DNA from: an uncultured Actinomyces sp.
GTDB taxonomy: Bacteria > Actinomycetota > Actinomycetes > Actinomycetales > Actinomycetaceae
DNA: 17,784 bases
Reading direction: 5' to 3'
NCBI GenBank assembly: GCA_900556405.1
Contig: USPB01000008.1
Location: 1 to 17,784 of the forward strand
In this document: one piece after another, positions 7,710 through 15,522 of the stretch
How the letters are laid out: the number at the start of each line of letters is the position of its first letter
Position numbering within the stretch: the stretch's first letter is position 1
Notes under the pieces: generated by a model
Databases searched by the model: none
The model's input: the letters and a program-made list of their open reading frames with translations, nothing else
Told to the model about the DNA's origin: nothing
Position numbers and translations under genes: made by a program

Positions 7710-10142
7710 TCATCGGGTCTGGTCGAGTTCGCGCTGGGTGGCCTTGTTGGCGCGCGCGTTGGAGAGGTAGCCGAGGGCGGCGCGGGTCAGGCCTCGCAGC
7801 GGCCGTCCATTTACGGCCAGAAGGATCGCATCGACCGTGTCGGGGCTGGCCGCACCGTTCGTCATCTTGGCGAAGGCACGGAAGGGCATGTTGAGGATGA
7901 AGAGAATGTTGAGGTCCGGGGCACCCTTCGCGTCAGCCTTGGCTTTCATGGCGTGGAGCTTGCGTCCGGCGACGCGGGCGAGCCAGGTCTTGGCGCGTGT
8001 CAGTTCGGACAGCGGGTCGGCTGTGCCCAGGTCGTCCGCGGGGTGAGCGGTAGGAATGGTGCGGCCCAGGAGGACGGCGAATTCTCCGTTGGTGACGTGC
8101 GCGACGTCGGCGCTCAGGTAGTGACCGAGGGCCGGATCGATGGGCGAGGGGGTTGTTCCTTCGACCTCGAGGGTGGCGCTCAGCGGCGTGTCCTCCACGT
8201 TGTGCCCCACGCAGATTGTCCAGGTTCCGGCCTCGGTCTCCCACGCACCGCGCGAGGTCTCCCAGTGGCGGAAGGTGTAGTGATCGAAGGGGATGGTAAC
8301 GCGCACCGACCCGCCGGCGCCAACCTCGACCTTTGCGAATCCTTTGAGCTCGCGGGCGGGGCCGAACACGCCGCCGGGGGCACTCACGTACAGCTGGACG
8401 ACGTCAGCGCCGTCACGCTCGGACGTATTGGTGATCGTGAGAGTCGCGCCCTCCTGGTTCACCTCGAGATCGGAGTACTCGAAGCGCGAGTACGACAGTC
8501 CGTAGCCGAAGGGGAAGGCAACGTCGATGCCCGCGGTCGTGAAGTATCGGTAGCCGACGAAGGGGCCCTCGCGGTAGTAGGACAGCGGTCCGGTCGCCGG
8601 GTACCAGGCAGCGGTCGGATGGTCCTCGTAGGAGAGCGCGTACGTTTCGGCCAGGCGCCCCGAGGGGTTGACGGCGCCGATGAGGACGTCCAGCATCGCT
8701 GCGGCCCCACCCTGGCCACCCAGGTAGCCGTTGATGAGCGCCGGCACCGAGTCGACCCAGGGCATTTCGACACTGGCGCCACCCGTGAGGACGACCACGG
8801 TGCGCGGATTGGCTGCAACGACGGCCTCAATGAGCCGATCCTGTCCCTCGGGCAGGCGCATGTGGGGCCGGTCCAACCCCTCGGACTCGGCGAGCTCGTC
8901 AAGGCCGACGTAGACGAGCGCGACGTCAGCGCGCGCGGCCAGGTCCACGGCCTCGGAAATGAGGGCGTCGTTCGTTCCCCCATGACGGTCATAACCGCGG
9001 GCGTACCCGGTGAGGACGAGGCCTCGGGCATCCTCTCCGCCGGCCTCAAGCAGCTCGCGCGGAGCCTCGATGCGCGTCGGATTGACCTGGGAGGAACCGG
9101 AGCCCTGGAAACGAGGCGTGTCAGCGAGGTCGCCGATGAGTGCAACGCTCGTGCCCGCGCTCAGCGGCAGGAGATCGCCATCGTTGCGCAGGAGCGTGAT
9201 CGCCTCGGAGGCGATGCGCGCGGCCAGCTTGTGATGCTCGTCGAGGTCGTAGGGCGTGGGTGCGGGCAGGCCGGCGCTCGCGCTCGCGACGTTCAAGACC
9301 TCCTGGGCACGCGCGTAAACATCGGCTGCGTCCAATTCTCCAGCCTCAACCGCCGCGACGATCTGACGCGCACCAGCAAGGCCGGGGGCGGGCATCTCGA
9401 GGCTACCGCCGGCGCGCACCGCTGCGACGGCACTGTTTGAACCACCCCAGTCGGAGACGACCATGCCGTCGAAACCCCACTCGGTACGCAGGATGTCTGT
9501 CAGCAGGTGCTTGTTCTCGTGGGCATAGATACCGTTGACGAGGTTGTAGGAGCTCATAATCGCTCGCGGCTTCGCGGTGCGGCACACGATCTCGAAGCCA
9601 GTCAGGTAGATTTCGCGCATCGTGCGCTCGTCCACGATGGAATCCGACGCCATGCGACGCAGCTCCTGGGAGTTGACGGCGAAGTGCTTGGGGCAGGCGG
9701 CGGTTCCCGTCGATTGAATTCCCTGGACGAGGCCCGCTGCCATGCGTCCTGCAAGGATCGGATCCTCGGAGAAGTACTCGAAGTTACGTCCGCACAGGGG
9801 CGAGCGCTTGATGTTGAGCCCCGGGCCGAGCAGGACGTCGACGCCGAGTCCCCGCGCCTCCAGTCCGAGTGCCTCGCCCATCTCGCGGGCCAGGTCGGGG
9901 TTCCAGGTGGCTGCGACGGCCGACGCAGTCGGGAAGCAGGTCGCTTTCTCGGACTCGGCGATACCCAGGTGGTCGGCGTCGCCAAGCTGGCGGCGCACGC
10001 CATGCGGGCCGTCACTCATGACAAAGGAAGGGACATTCGCGGCGGGGATCGCGCGCGAGTCCCAGGCGCTGGCTCCCGACAACAGGGCCGCCGCCTGCAG
10101 CAGCGTCAGGTCGTTGGCGTCCGTCAGTGCTTCGTGTTCCAT
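7710..10142 (-). CDS. Glycoside hydrolase family 3 beta-glucosidase-like enzyme
   Basis: This is an 810-residue family GH3 glycosidase (beta-glucosidase, or beta-xylosidase or related specificity). The N-terminal TIM-barrel domain contains DGPHGVR, a long VLLGPGLNIKRSPLCGRNFEYFSEDP-like block (split here for length), KHF (K152-H153) and the nucleophile D231 in MVVSDWGG. The alpha/beta sandwich domain carries the acid/base region LAESEGLDRPHMRLPEGQ (E419 or E421). A fibronectin III-like domain near the C-terminus includes ARELKGFAKVEV and the following FDHYTFRHW. There is no signal peptide, so the enzyme is probably cytoplasmic and acts on imported beta-glycosides. I chose ATG 10142, with AAAGG 12 bases upstream; an ATG at 10169 is also possible. 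Its position before GtrA and GT2 genes is unusual. It is divergent from the HAD gene. Confidence 0.93.
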   Translation of the reverse strand: MEHEALTDANDLTLLQAAALLSGASAWDSRAIPAANVPSFVMSDGPHGVRRQLGDADHLGIAESEKATCFPTASAVAATWNPDLAREMGEALGLEARGLGVDVLLGPGLNIKRSPLCGRNFEYFSEDPILAGRMAAGLVQGIQSTGTAACPKHFAVNSQELRRMASDSIVDERTMREIYLTGFEIVCRTAKPRAIMSSYNLVNGIYAHENKHLLTDILRTEWGFDGMVVSDWGGSNSAVAAVRAGGSLEMPAPGLAGARQIVAAVEAGELDAADVYARAQEVLNVASASAGLPAPTPYDLDEHHKLAARIASEAITLLRNDGDLLPLSAGTSVALIGDLADTPRFQGSGSSQVNPTRIEAPRELLEAGGEDARGLVLTGYARGYDRHGGTNDALISEAVDLAARADVALVYVGLDELAESEGLDRPHMRLPEGQDRLIEAVVAANPRTVVVLTGGASVEMPWVDSVPALINGYLGGQGGAAAMLDVLIGAVNPSGRLAETYALSYEDHPTAAWYPATGPLSYYREGPFVGYRYFTTAGIDVAFPFGYGLSYSRFEYSDLEVNQEGATLTITNTSERDGADVVQLYVSAPGGVFGPARELKGFAKVEVGAGGSVRVTIPFDHYTFRHWETSRGAWETEAGTWTICVGHNVEDTPLSATLEVEGTTPSPIDPALGHYLSADVAHVTNGEFAVLLGRTIPTAHPADDLGTADPLSELTRAKTWLARVAGRKLHAMKAKADAKGAPDLNILFILNMPFRAFAKMTNGAASPDTVDAILLAVNGRPLRGLTRAALGYLSNARANKATQRELDQTR

Positions 10143-10186
10143 CGTCGTGAACTGCCTTTCGTGCTCCATCGCGGGTATCGTCGATG

Positions 10187-10192
10187 ATTCTA
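10187..10192 (-). promoter_or_regulatory. Possible -10 box for the GH3 gene
   Basis: The coding strand reads TAGAAT here, about 45 bases before the chosen GH3 start and about 18 before the alternative ATG at 10169. No good -35 lies at 16-18 bases; TTGCTC sits 20 bases upstream. This is tentative. Confidence 0.35.
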
Positions 10193-10287
10193 GTGTGTAT
10201 CTTCCTTGCGCTGAGCAACCGACCGTGCGCATGATTTGTCGTTTGCGGCGCCCGTTCTGCATATCCGAGGCCGTTTCTTCCCTGAGA

Positions 10288-10293
10288 TAAGAT
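10288..10293 (+). promoter_or_regulatory. -10-like box directly before the HAD start (leaderless promoter)
   Basis: TAAGAT ends 6 bases before the ATG at 10300, where transcription would be expected to begin at or next to the start codon. No Shine-Dalgarno sequence precedes this ATG (the upstream bases are TGCTCT). Leaderless mRNAs are common in actinobacteria. No recognisable -35 is present at the normal spacing. Confidence 0.5.
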
Positions 10294-10299
10294 TGCTCT

Positions 10300-11199
10300 A
10301 TGACGAACACCGACGGTCCTGCACAGGCACGCAACGAGGCTGATTCTCCCCGCGCGGTCTTCGTCGACATCGACGGAACGCTGTGCGATTCACGCCAACG
10401 CATCCCGCGCTCAGCGATCGACGCTCTGCACGAGGTCCGGAGCAACGGACACCGCCTTTTCGCCTGCACGGGACGCTCGGCACCCGAGGTCTACCCGCGC
10501 TTCTGGGACGTCGGTTTCGAAGGACTCGTTGGAGGTGCCGGCGGATACGCCCGCGTCGGCAACCGGGTACTCATCGATGAGCGCATGCCCCGCGAGCACG
10601 TCGATGTGTTGACAGCCCTATGGGAGGAGCTCGACGCCTTCTACATCTGGCAGGGTCCGGACCAGATGGGTCCCTCCGATGGCTATCTCGACTTTTTCGT
10701 CCCCAGGGCGGGCACACACCCTGAAGACTGGATTGAGTACGCCCAGTCGATCACCCCTTTTATCGTGGACATCGACGGTGGCGCGTTCACCAAGGTCACA
10801 GCATATGTCCCGCCCGAGAAGGCATCGTTGGAGCGGGTGACGGCCGCACTTCCCGCGGGCTACCGTGCGATTATCGGCTCGGTGGGAGCAGCAGGATACG
10901 TGCCTTTCGAAGTCGTCCCCGCCCACTTGTCGAAGGCAGTCGGAATCAGGGCAGTCTGTGAATATGTCGGCATTCCTCTGTCCCGCACCGTTGCACTTGG
11001 CGACTCCAACAACGACGTCGAGGCCGTGGACGCCGCCGCGCTCGGCATCAGTATTGGGAACGGATGCGAGGCCCTCGTGAAGGTCGCGGACATCGTCGCC
11101 CCCAGCGTCTCTCACGACGGTCTAGCGTGGGCTTTGAGTGCCGCCGGGCTGACTGAACGTGACCACACGAGGGGCTCTGGCCTCGGCGATACGCAGTGA
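10300..11199 (+). CDS. HAD-superfamily hydrolase, Cof/type IIB phosphatase
   Basis: This is a 299-residue haloacid dehalogenase-fold phosphatase of the Cof subfamily. These enzymes usually remove phosphate from sugar phosphates, flavin or other small metabolites, using an aspartyl-phosphate intermediate and magnesium. Motif I is VDIDGTLCDS (D23 nucleophile, D25), motif II is FACTGRS (T57), motif III is HLSKAVGI (K212), and motif IV is GDSNNDVEAV (D235, D239). The type II cap lies between motifs II and III. The start is ATG 10300, immediately after a -10-like box. A ~16-residue polar N-terminal extension precedes motif I. The stop TGA overlaps the GTG start of the MFS gene by 4 bases, so the two are translationally coupled. 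The physiological substrate is not indicated. Confidence 0.93.
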   Translation: MTNTDGPAQARNEADSPRAVFVDIDGTLCDSRQRIPRSAIDALHEVRSNGHRLFACTGRSAPEVYPRFWDVGFEGLVGGAGGYARVGNRVLIDERMPREHVDVLTALWEELDAFYIWQGPDQMGPSDGYLDFFVPRAGTHPEDWIEYAQSITPFIVDIDGGAFTKVTAYVPPEKASLERVTAALPAGYRAIIGSVGAAGYVPFEVVPAHLSKAVGIRAVCEYVGIPLSRTVALGDSNNDVEAVDAAALGISIGNGCEALVKVADIVAPSVSHDGLAWALSAAGLTERDHTRGSGLGDTQ

Positions 11200-12458
11200 G
11201 CGGATCGCTGCAGCGCTGGCTGCACCATCCCCTGACCCGCAACTCGGCCTTCATGCACCTGTGGGCGGGTCAAACTGCGGCCCAAGTGGGCTTCCAGGTC
11301 GGTACTCTCGCAACGTCAGCGATCGCGATTACCGTCCTACATGCGAGCGAAACGCAGATCGGTATTCTGTCAGGCTTGCAGACGCTGGCCTTCCTCATCG
11401 TCGGGCTCCCCGCAGGCGCGTGGGTGGACGGCTGGCGCAAGCGCCACGTCATGATCGCGGCGAACCTTGCGCGCATCGCAGCGCTCGTCTCCATCCCGAT
11501 CGCCTACGCCTTTTTCTCTCTCACCATCGCCCACCTCATGGTCGTTGCCGCACTCCTCGGCCTGTCCACCGTTTTCTTCGACGTCGCCTATCAGTCCTAC
11601 GTGCCCATGATCGCCTCAAAACGCTACATCGGAGCCGCGAACGGACGCCTCGAGGCCTCCTACCAGGTGGGGCGCGCGGGCGGGCCGGGCTTGGGCGGCT
11701 GGCTCCTTGGCGTGCTCGCCCCTCCCCTGGCGTACCTGCTGACGGCATCGACCTATGTGTGCTCGACGTGGGCGATCTGGCGCATCCGCACCCCCGAACC
11801 GCGTCCCGCGCACTCCGATGCGTCCCTTCGTTCTCAGATTGTCGAAGGGCTCTCCTTCGTGCGCGGACAACGTCTCCTCTTTCCGCTCTTCTCCTGCATC
11901 GCATGCGCAGCGTTCGCGGGGGCTGGCATTCAGGTCCTCCTCCCCATCCTGGTCCTGCGAACCCTCGGCATGAGCGCCACGCAGCTCGGCCTGTTACTGA
12001 GCGCGGGCGCGCTCGGCGGTATCCTCGGAGCCCTCACGAGGCCGGCCTGGATCACGCGCCTGGGAATCGGGCGCTGCATCGTCATCACGAACATCGTTGG
12101 CGTTTCAGCGCTCCTTGCCCAACCCGCATCCGTCCACATCCCGGTCGCCGCCGCGTGGGTCATCGCCTGCTCCGGCGTCATCTCGTCGTATTTCATCACG
12201 ATCTACAACGTCACCCAGATGAGCCTCCGCCAGGAAATCTGCCCGCCCGACATGCTCGGACGAATGAACGCGATCTTCCGCTTCGCGGTCTGGGGAGTCA
12301 TGCCCCTCGGATCCTTCGTCGCGGGCATCATCGCGTCATGGGTGGGCGTCGAGGCAACCATGTACATCTTCACCGCAGCGTCGATCGCAGCGGGCATCGC
12401 CATGGGCTTCACACCTGCAGCACGCATTCGAGGAACGAGCGCCGCCGACGTCTCATAA
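11196..12458 (+). CDS. MFS transporter, EntS/DHA3-like
   Basis: This is a 420-residue major facilitator superfamily transporter with about twelve hydrophobic helices in two halves. The pattern fits the MFS_3 / DHA3 group (EntS, macrolide-efflux-like): FMHLWAGQTAAQVGFQVG in helix 1, then GLPAGAWVDGWRKRHVMI carrying the loop 2-3 signature (D/R/K), the FDVAYQSYVPMI region, and the C-terminal-half sequence PPDMLGRMNAIFRFAVWGVM typical of this branch. Members mostly export siderophores or drugs by proton antiport. The start is GTG 11196, within the HAD gene stop (GTGA overlap), and there is no independent Shine-Dalgarno. TAA ends the gene at 12458, where ATGTGAC begins on the final base. The exported compound is unknown. 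No biosynthetic genes are adjacent apart from the HAD phosphatase. Confidence 0.92.
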   Translation: MSGSLQRWLHHPLTRNSAFMHLWAGQTAAQVGFQVGTLATSAIAITVLHASETQIGILSGLQTLAFLIVGLPAGAWVDGWRKRHVMIAANLARIAALVSIPIAYAFFSLTIAHLMVVAALLGLSTVFFDVAYQSYVPMIASKRYIGAANGRLEASYQVGRAGGPGLGGWLLGVLAPPLAYLLTASTYVCSTWAIWRIRTPEPRPAHSDASLRSQIVEGLSFVRGQRLLFPLFSCIACAAFAGAGIQVLLPILVLRTLGMSATQLGLLLSAGALGGILGALTRPAWITRLGIGRCIVITNIVGVSALLAQPASVHIPVAAAWVIACSGVISSYFITIYNVTQMSLRQEICPPDMLGRMNAIFRFAVWGVMPLGSFVAGIIASWVGVEATMYIFTAASIAAGIAMGFTPAARIRGTSAADVS

Positions 12459-12523
12459 TGTGACGCGCTCGGTAGGCGCAAGAGTGTCTATTCACGCACC
12501 GTCGCGATACCATAAGTGTGAGG

Positions 12524-12540
12524 CAAACCGCAGCGGTTTG
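12524..12540. promoter_or_regulatory. Perfect 17-bp palindrome before the EIIB/EIIA genes
   Basis: CAAACCGC-A-GCGGTTTG is a perfect inverted repeat with 8-base arms around one central base. It lies 24 bases before the EIIB start, just upstream of AAGGAGG (about 12553-12559). The central CG-rich half-sites resemble LacI/GalR-type sugar operators, but the assignment is only by appearance. A weak -10-like TACCAT (12508-12513) is upstream, so repressor binding here could block elongation or initiation. Confidence 0.5.
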
Positions 12541-12564
12541 GGTCATTGAGCCAAGGAGGACACC

Positions 12565-12795
12565 ATGGACACCGCAACGACCATCATCGAAGCCCTGGGC
12601 GGCTGGGACAACATCTCCAACCTGGAAGCGTGCATCACGCGCATCCGCCTCGACGCGGCCAACACCGACCTCATCGACGAGGCGAAGCTGCGCGAGGCCG
12701 GAGCCTTCGACGTCGTCATCGTCGGCGACGCGGTTCAGGTCGTCATGGGTCCCGACTCTGAGGACCTCGTCGAGCAGATGAACGCGAGCCTGTGA
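12565..12795 (+). CDS. Stand-alone PTS EIIB (glucose/GlcNAc family)
   Basis: This 76-residue soluble protein corresponds to the EIIB domain of the glucose/N-acetylglucosamine/sucrose PTS family. EIIB takes phosphate from EIIA on a cysteine and passes it to the sugar during transport by EIIC. The active-site loop NLEACITRIRLD places the phosphocysteine at C23, followed by the canonical T25, R26 and R28. It ends with GDAVQVVMGPDSEDL, the conserved second half of the domain. The ATG follows a strong AAGGAGG five bases upstream. Four bases overlap the EIIA gene (GTGA). In many bacteria this domain is fused to EIIC; here no EIIC is in the window, as in actinobacteria that encode EIIA, EIIB and EIIC separately. 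The sugar cannot be named from EIIB alone. Confidence 0.93.
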   Translation: MDTATTIIEALGGWDNISNLEACITRIRLDAANTDLIDEAKLREAGAFDVVIVGDAVQVVMGPDSEDLVEQMNASL

Positions 12796-13265
12796 GCTTC
12801 CTCGTCCGCGCACCTTTCGCCGCACGCATCCTGCCACTCAGCGACGTACCTGACCCCGTCTTCGCCAGTGGCGTTGTTGGAGATGGCCGCGCGCTTCTTC
12901 CCGATGCCAACGCATCGTGCATCACGGCGCGCTCCCCCATCGCCGGCGTCGTCACCAAGCTCAAGTCACACGCTGCGATCGTTACCTCGACACGCGGGGT
13001 GTCCGTCCTCATCCATCTGGGGATCGACACTGTGGCACTGCGCGGAAAGGGTTTTGCGCCCCTCGTCGATGAGGGAGACATCGTCGACGTCGGCAGGTCC
13101 CTCATCCACTGGGACCTGTCGCCAGTACAGGAAGCACACCTCTCCCCCTGCGTGCCCGTCATCGTCGTGAACCCATCGGGCGTGCAGGTATGCCCAGAAT
13201 ATGACGAGGACGCCGCCTCGGTGGACGCACTCGCTCCCCTGTTCTCAACTCCGGACGGTGAGTAA
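12792..13265 (+). CDS. PTS EIIA, glucose (Crr) type
   Basis: This is a 157-residue cytoplasmic EIIA(Glc)-family protein that receives phosphate from HPr and donates it to EIIB. Its two active-site histidines are visible: H60 in TKLKSHAAIV and the phospho-acceptor H75 in SVLIHLGIDTVALRGKGF. They are spaced 15 residues apart, the same spacing as His75/His90 in E. coli EIIA(Glc). The SPIAGVVTKL segment and the late VPVIVVNP strand are also typical. The length is that of a free EIIA. Translation begins at GTG 12792 inside the EIIB stop, so the two are coupled and presumably act as a pair. In other bacteria EIIA also regulates permeases and carbon control; nothing here shows whether this one does. 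A perfect hairpin follows 15 bases after the stop. Confidence 0.94.
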   Translation: MSFLVRAPFAARILPLSDVPDPVFASGVVGDGRALLPDANASCITARSPIAGVVTKLKSHAAIVTSTRGVSVLIHLGIDTVALRGKGFAPLVDEGDIVDVGRSLIHWDLSPVQEAHLSPCVPVIVVNPSGVQVCPEYDEDAASVDALAPLFSTPDGE

Positions 13266-13280
13266 TCACTACTCCGGCCA

Positions 13281-13316
13281 ATGAGCCCCGCGACTCGTAA
13301 GAGTCGCGGGGCTCAT
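13281..13316. terminator. Bidirectional hairpin terminator between EIIA and malQ
   Basis: ATGAGCCCCGCGACTC (13281-13296), loop GTAA, and its exact complement (13301-13316) form a perfect 16-bp stem. It lies between the convergent stops of the EIIA gene (15 bases away) and malQ (21 bases away). No clear T-run follows on either side, as is usual for actinobacterial hairpin terminators. Confidence 0.88.
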
Positions 13317-13337
13317 TCGTCGGAACGCTGGGCTGCG

Positions 13338-15488
13338 TCAGTTGACGCTGCCGCGGAGCAAAGCGAACAACGCCGTGAGGCGCTCATCCGTGGGCAGCTC
13401 CTCGATAGCGACTTCATCACCGTCGGAGTCGCACAGTGGTACACACCAGTTCGGATACTGGTCCGCACCCGTACCCGGCATATTCTGCGGGCGCACATCT
13501 CCAACCGCGTCCACGAGCGAGGCGACGACAAGCTTCGACGGCGTCTGCGCGACGTATCGGTACAGGCCTTCAACGGTCTCGCGCTCGCTGGGCTGGGCAC
13601 CGTCAACGCAACCGTACTCAAGCAGACGCGCATTCACTTGTTCCAGCTCGAGGCGATCACCGGCGCGTACCGTCTCAATATCATCCGTCAGCAGACCGAG
13701 CTCGGAACGCAGGGTCGTCTGGATACCGCGGATGTAACCGAGCGTCGGGGGCAGGTCATGGATATTGACAGCTGCCAGCGCGCGGTCACGGTAGTGCTCG
13801 GGACGCAGCGGCCAGCCGCCACCTTCCTTCTCGAACCACACGACGGACGTGCCCAGGACGCCGCGCTCACGCAGGTAGTCGCGCACCCACGGCTCGACCA
13901 CACCGAGATCCTCGCCAATAACGACGGCACCCGCGCGCTGAGCCTCCAGCAGGATGACGCCCATCATGGCCTCGTGATCGTAGTACACGTAGGTCCCCTC
14001 GGTGGCGGAGCACCCGTCCGGGATCCACCACAGGCGGAACATACCCAAGATATGGTCGATACGCACGGCGCCAGCGTTAGCCAGGGCGGCACGGACCATG
14101 TCGCGCAGCGGCAGGTAGCCCGACTCGGCGAGACTACGCGGCGACCACGGCGGCTGCGACCAGTTCTGGCCCTGCTGAGAGTAGACGTCCGGCGGAGCAC
14201 CCACACACATACCGTTGGCGAAGAGCTCAGGACGGCTCCACTTTTCGGAACCGTAGCCGTGCACGCCGACGGCCAAGTCGGCCATAATGCCGATCTCCAT
14301 GCCGACCTCGCGCGCCACCTGCTGCGCGTGCTCAAGCTGCTCGGCGGCAACCCACTGGCACCACTGGTAGAAGTCGACGCGATCAGCGAGCTCGAGGCGC
14401 TCAAGCTCAACGCGAGGCGCAGAGGAACGAGCCAGATCCTCGGGAAGCTCGATCGTCCCCTCGCGCTCAACGAGGGCGCACCACAGGGCGTAGTTGGACA
14501 GCTCCGAACCGCCACGCTCAATGAAGCGATCCAGCTGGCTCTGCCGGTGGTAGGAACGCGGAGCAGCGAAGATAGCCTCGAGGGCCTTGCGCTTGGCCTC
14601 CCACGAGCGATCACGGTCGATCAGGTCCTCGCGGGTGGCGAACTGGCGGGTCTCGTCGCGCAGCTGCTCGATGGCCGCGCGCGAAGCCTGGGGCAGGGAG
14701 GCGTACTCCTCGATGCTCTCGGGATGAATGTAGATCGGGTTGAGCCAGCGGCGCGACACCGGCAGGTAGGGGGAGGTCTCCAGCGGGGACACCGGTTGCG
14801 ACGCGTGGACAGGGTTGATAAGCAGGAAATCGGCACCCTTGTCCGCGCACACGGCAGCCAGGTCAGCCAGATCGGTGGCGTCACCAATGCCCCACGAGGA
14901 GGCCGAGCGCGTCGAGTACAGCTGAGCGTTGACTCCCCACACGCGGCGCGAGGACTCCAGGAGCGGCAGAGACAGCGTGTTCGGCACGATGATGAGGGTC
15001 GCGGACTCCACGTGTCCACCCTCGACAGTCGCCACGAGGCGGTGCCATCCGAGAGGCAGCCAGTGCGGCACGTCAAAGGTCGCACATCCGATGAGCTCGC
15101 CATCGATCATTCGCGGAGCGACGTAGCGATCCACCTGATCACACGAGCCCTTACGGCCATCCTCCAGCACCCACTGAACGTTCACCCACGAGCCGTCCGG
15201 CACATGCACCGGGAACATGTAGCCACCACCCTGTCGGGCGACGATCGTCGGCGGAAGGGTGCAGCGCCATTCGCGTTCTTCGGTCAGGCGCAGAGCCTCG
15301 TGCACATCGCCCACCGTGGAAGATTCGTCGAGAGGCAGCCCGAGAGCACCAAGGACCCTCAGAAGAGTAGACGCGCTGATGTCCACCCAATTCCCGTACC
15401 AATCCCAGAATCCGGTGGCTACGCCATTAGCATCGGCGACACGGCGCAGCTCATCGATGTTGTCAGATGCGGGTGCGTGAATATCCAC
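13338..15488 (-). CDS. malQ: 4-alpha-glucanotransferase (amylomaltase, GH77)
   Basis: MalQ transfers alpha-1,4-glucan segments between maltodextrins, releasing glucose, in cytoplasmic maltose and glycogen metabolism. The 716-residue protein matches long actinobacterial MalQ. An N-terminal beta-rich domain begins ADANGVATGFWDWYGN, and the GH77 barrel follows: WGIGDATDLADLA, NPVHASQPVSPLETSPYLPVSRR-like block (shortened here), nucleophile D478 in AVRIDHILGMFRLWWIP, acid/base E526 in VIGEDLGVV and D578 in NIHDLPPTLG. I chose GTG 15488, preceded by AGAAGG with a 7-base spacer. The frame is open further upstream, and GTG 15521, one base after the EIIB stop, is an alternative. The gene lies 34 bases after a stand-alone EIIB gene and is probably in its operon. 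A TAGTAT at 15527-15532 could be an internal -10. The gene ends near the bidirectional terminator. Confidence 0.95.
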   Translation of the reverse strand: MDIHAPASDNIDELRRVADANGVATGFWDWYGNWVDISASTLLRVLGALGLPLDESSTVGDVHEALRLTEEREWRCTLPPTIVARQGGGYMFPVHVPDGSWVNVQWVLEDGRKGSCDQVDRYVAPRMIDGELIGCATFDVPHWLPLGWHRLVATVEGGHVESATLIIVPNTLSLPLLESSRRVWGVNAQLYSTRSASSWGIGDATDLADLAAVCADKGADFLLINPVHASQPVSPLETSPYLPVSRRWLNPIYIHPESIEEYASLPQASRAAIEQLRDETRQFATREDLIDRDRSWEAKRKALEAIFAAPRSYHRQSQLDRFIERGGSELSNYALWCALVEREGTIELPEDLARSSAPRVELERLELADRVDFYQWCQWVAAEQLEHAQQVAREVGMEIGIMADLAVGVHGYGSEKWSRPELFANGMCVGAPPDVYSQQGQNWSQPPWSPRSLAESGYLPLRDMVRAALANAGAVRIDHILGMFRLWWIPDGCSATEGTYVYYDHEAMMGVILLEAQRAGAVVIGEDLGVVEPWVRDYLRERGVLGTSVVWFEKEGGGWPLRPEHYRDRALAAVNIHDLPPTLGYIRGIQTTLRSELGLLTDDIETVRAGDRLELEQVNARLLEYGCVDGAQPSERETVEGLYRYVAQTPSKLVVASLVDAVGDVRPQNMPGTGADQYPNWCVPLCDSDGDEVAIEELPTDERLTALFALLRGSVN

Positions 15489-15522
15489 GAAAAAGCCTTC
15501 TACGTTGCGGGCTGATGACACT

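Noticed and set aside
7464..9440. A long plus-strand open frame opposite the GtrA and GH3 genes
   Set aside because: It crosses two well-supported genes on the other strand, has no ribosome binding site or domain, and has the composition of an antisense artefact.
13281..15515. A long open frame on the plus strand (over 700 codons) opposite malQ
   Set aside because: The minus strand encodes a clear GH77 enzyme with all catalytic motifs. The plus-strand product is a low-complexity, Arg/Gln/Val-rich reading with no recognisable domain, as expected from high-GC third-position bias. It also starts inside the terminator hairpin.
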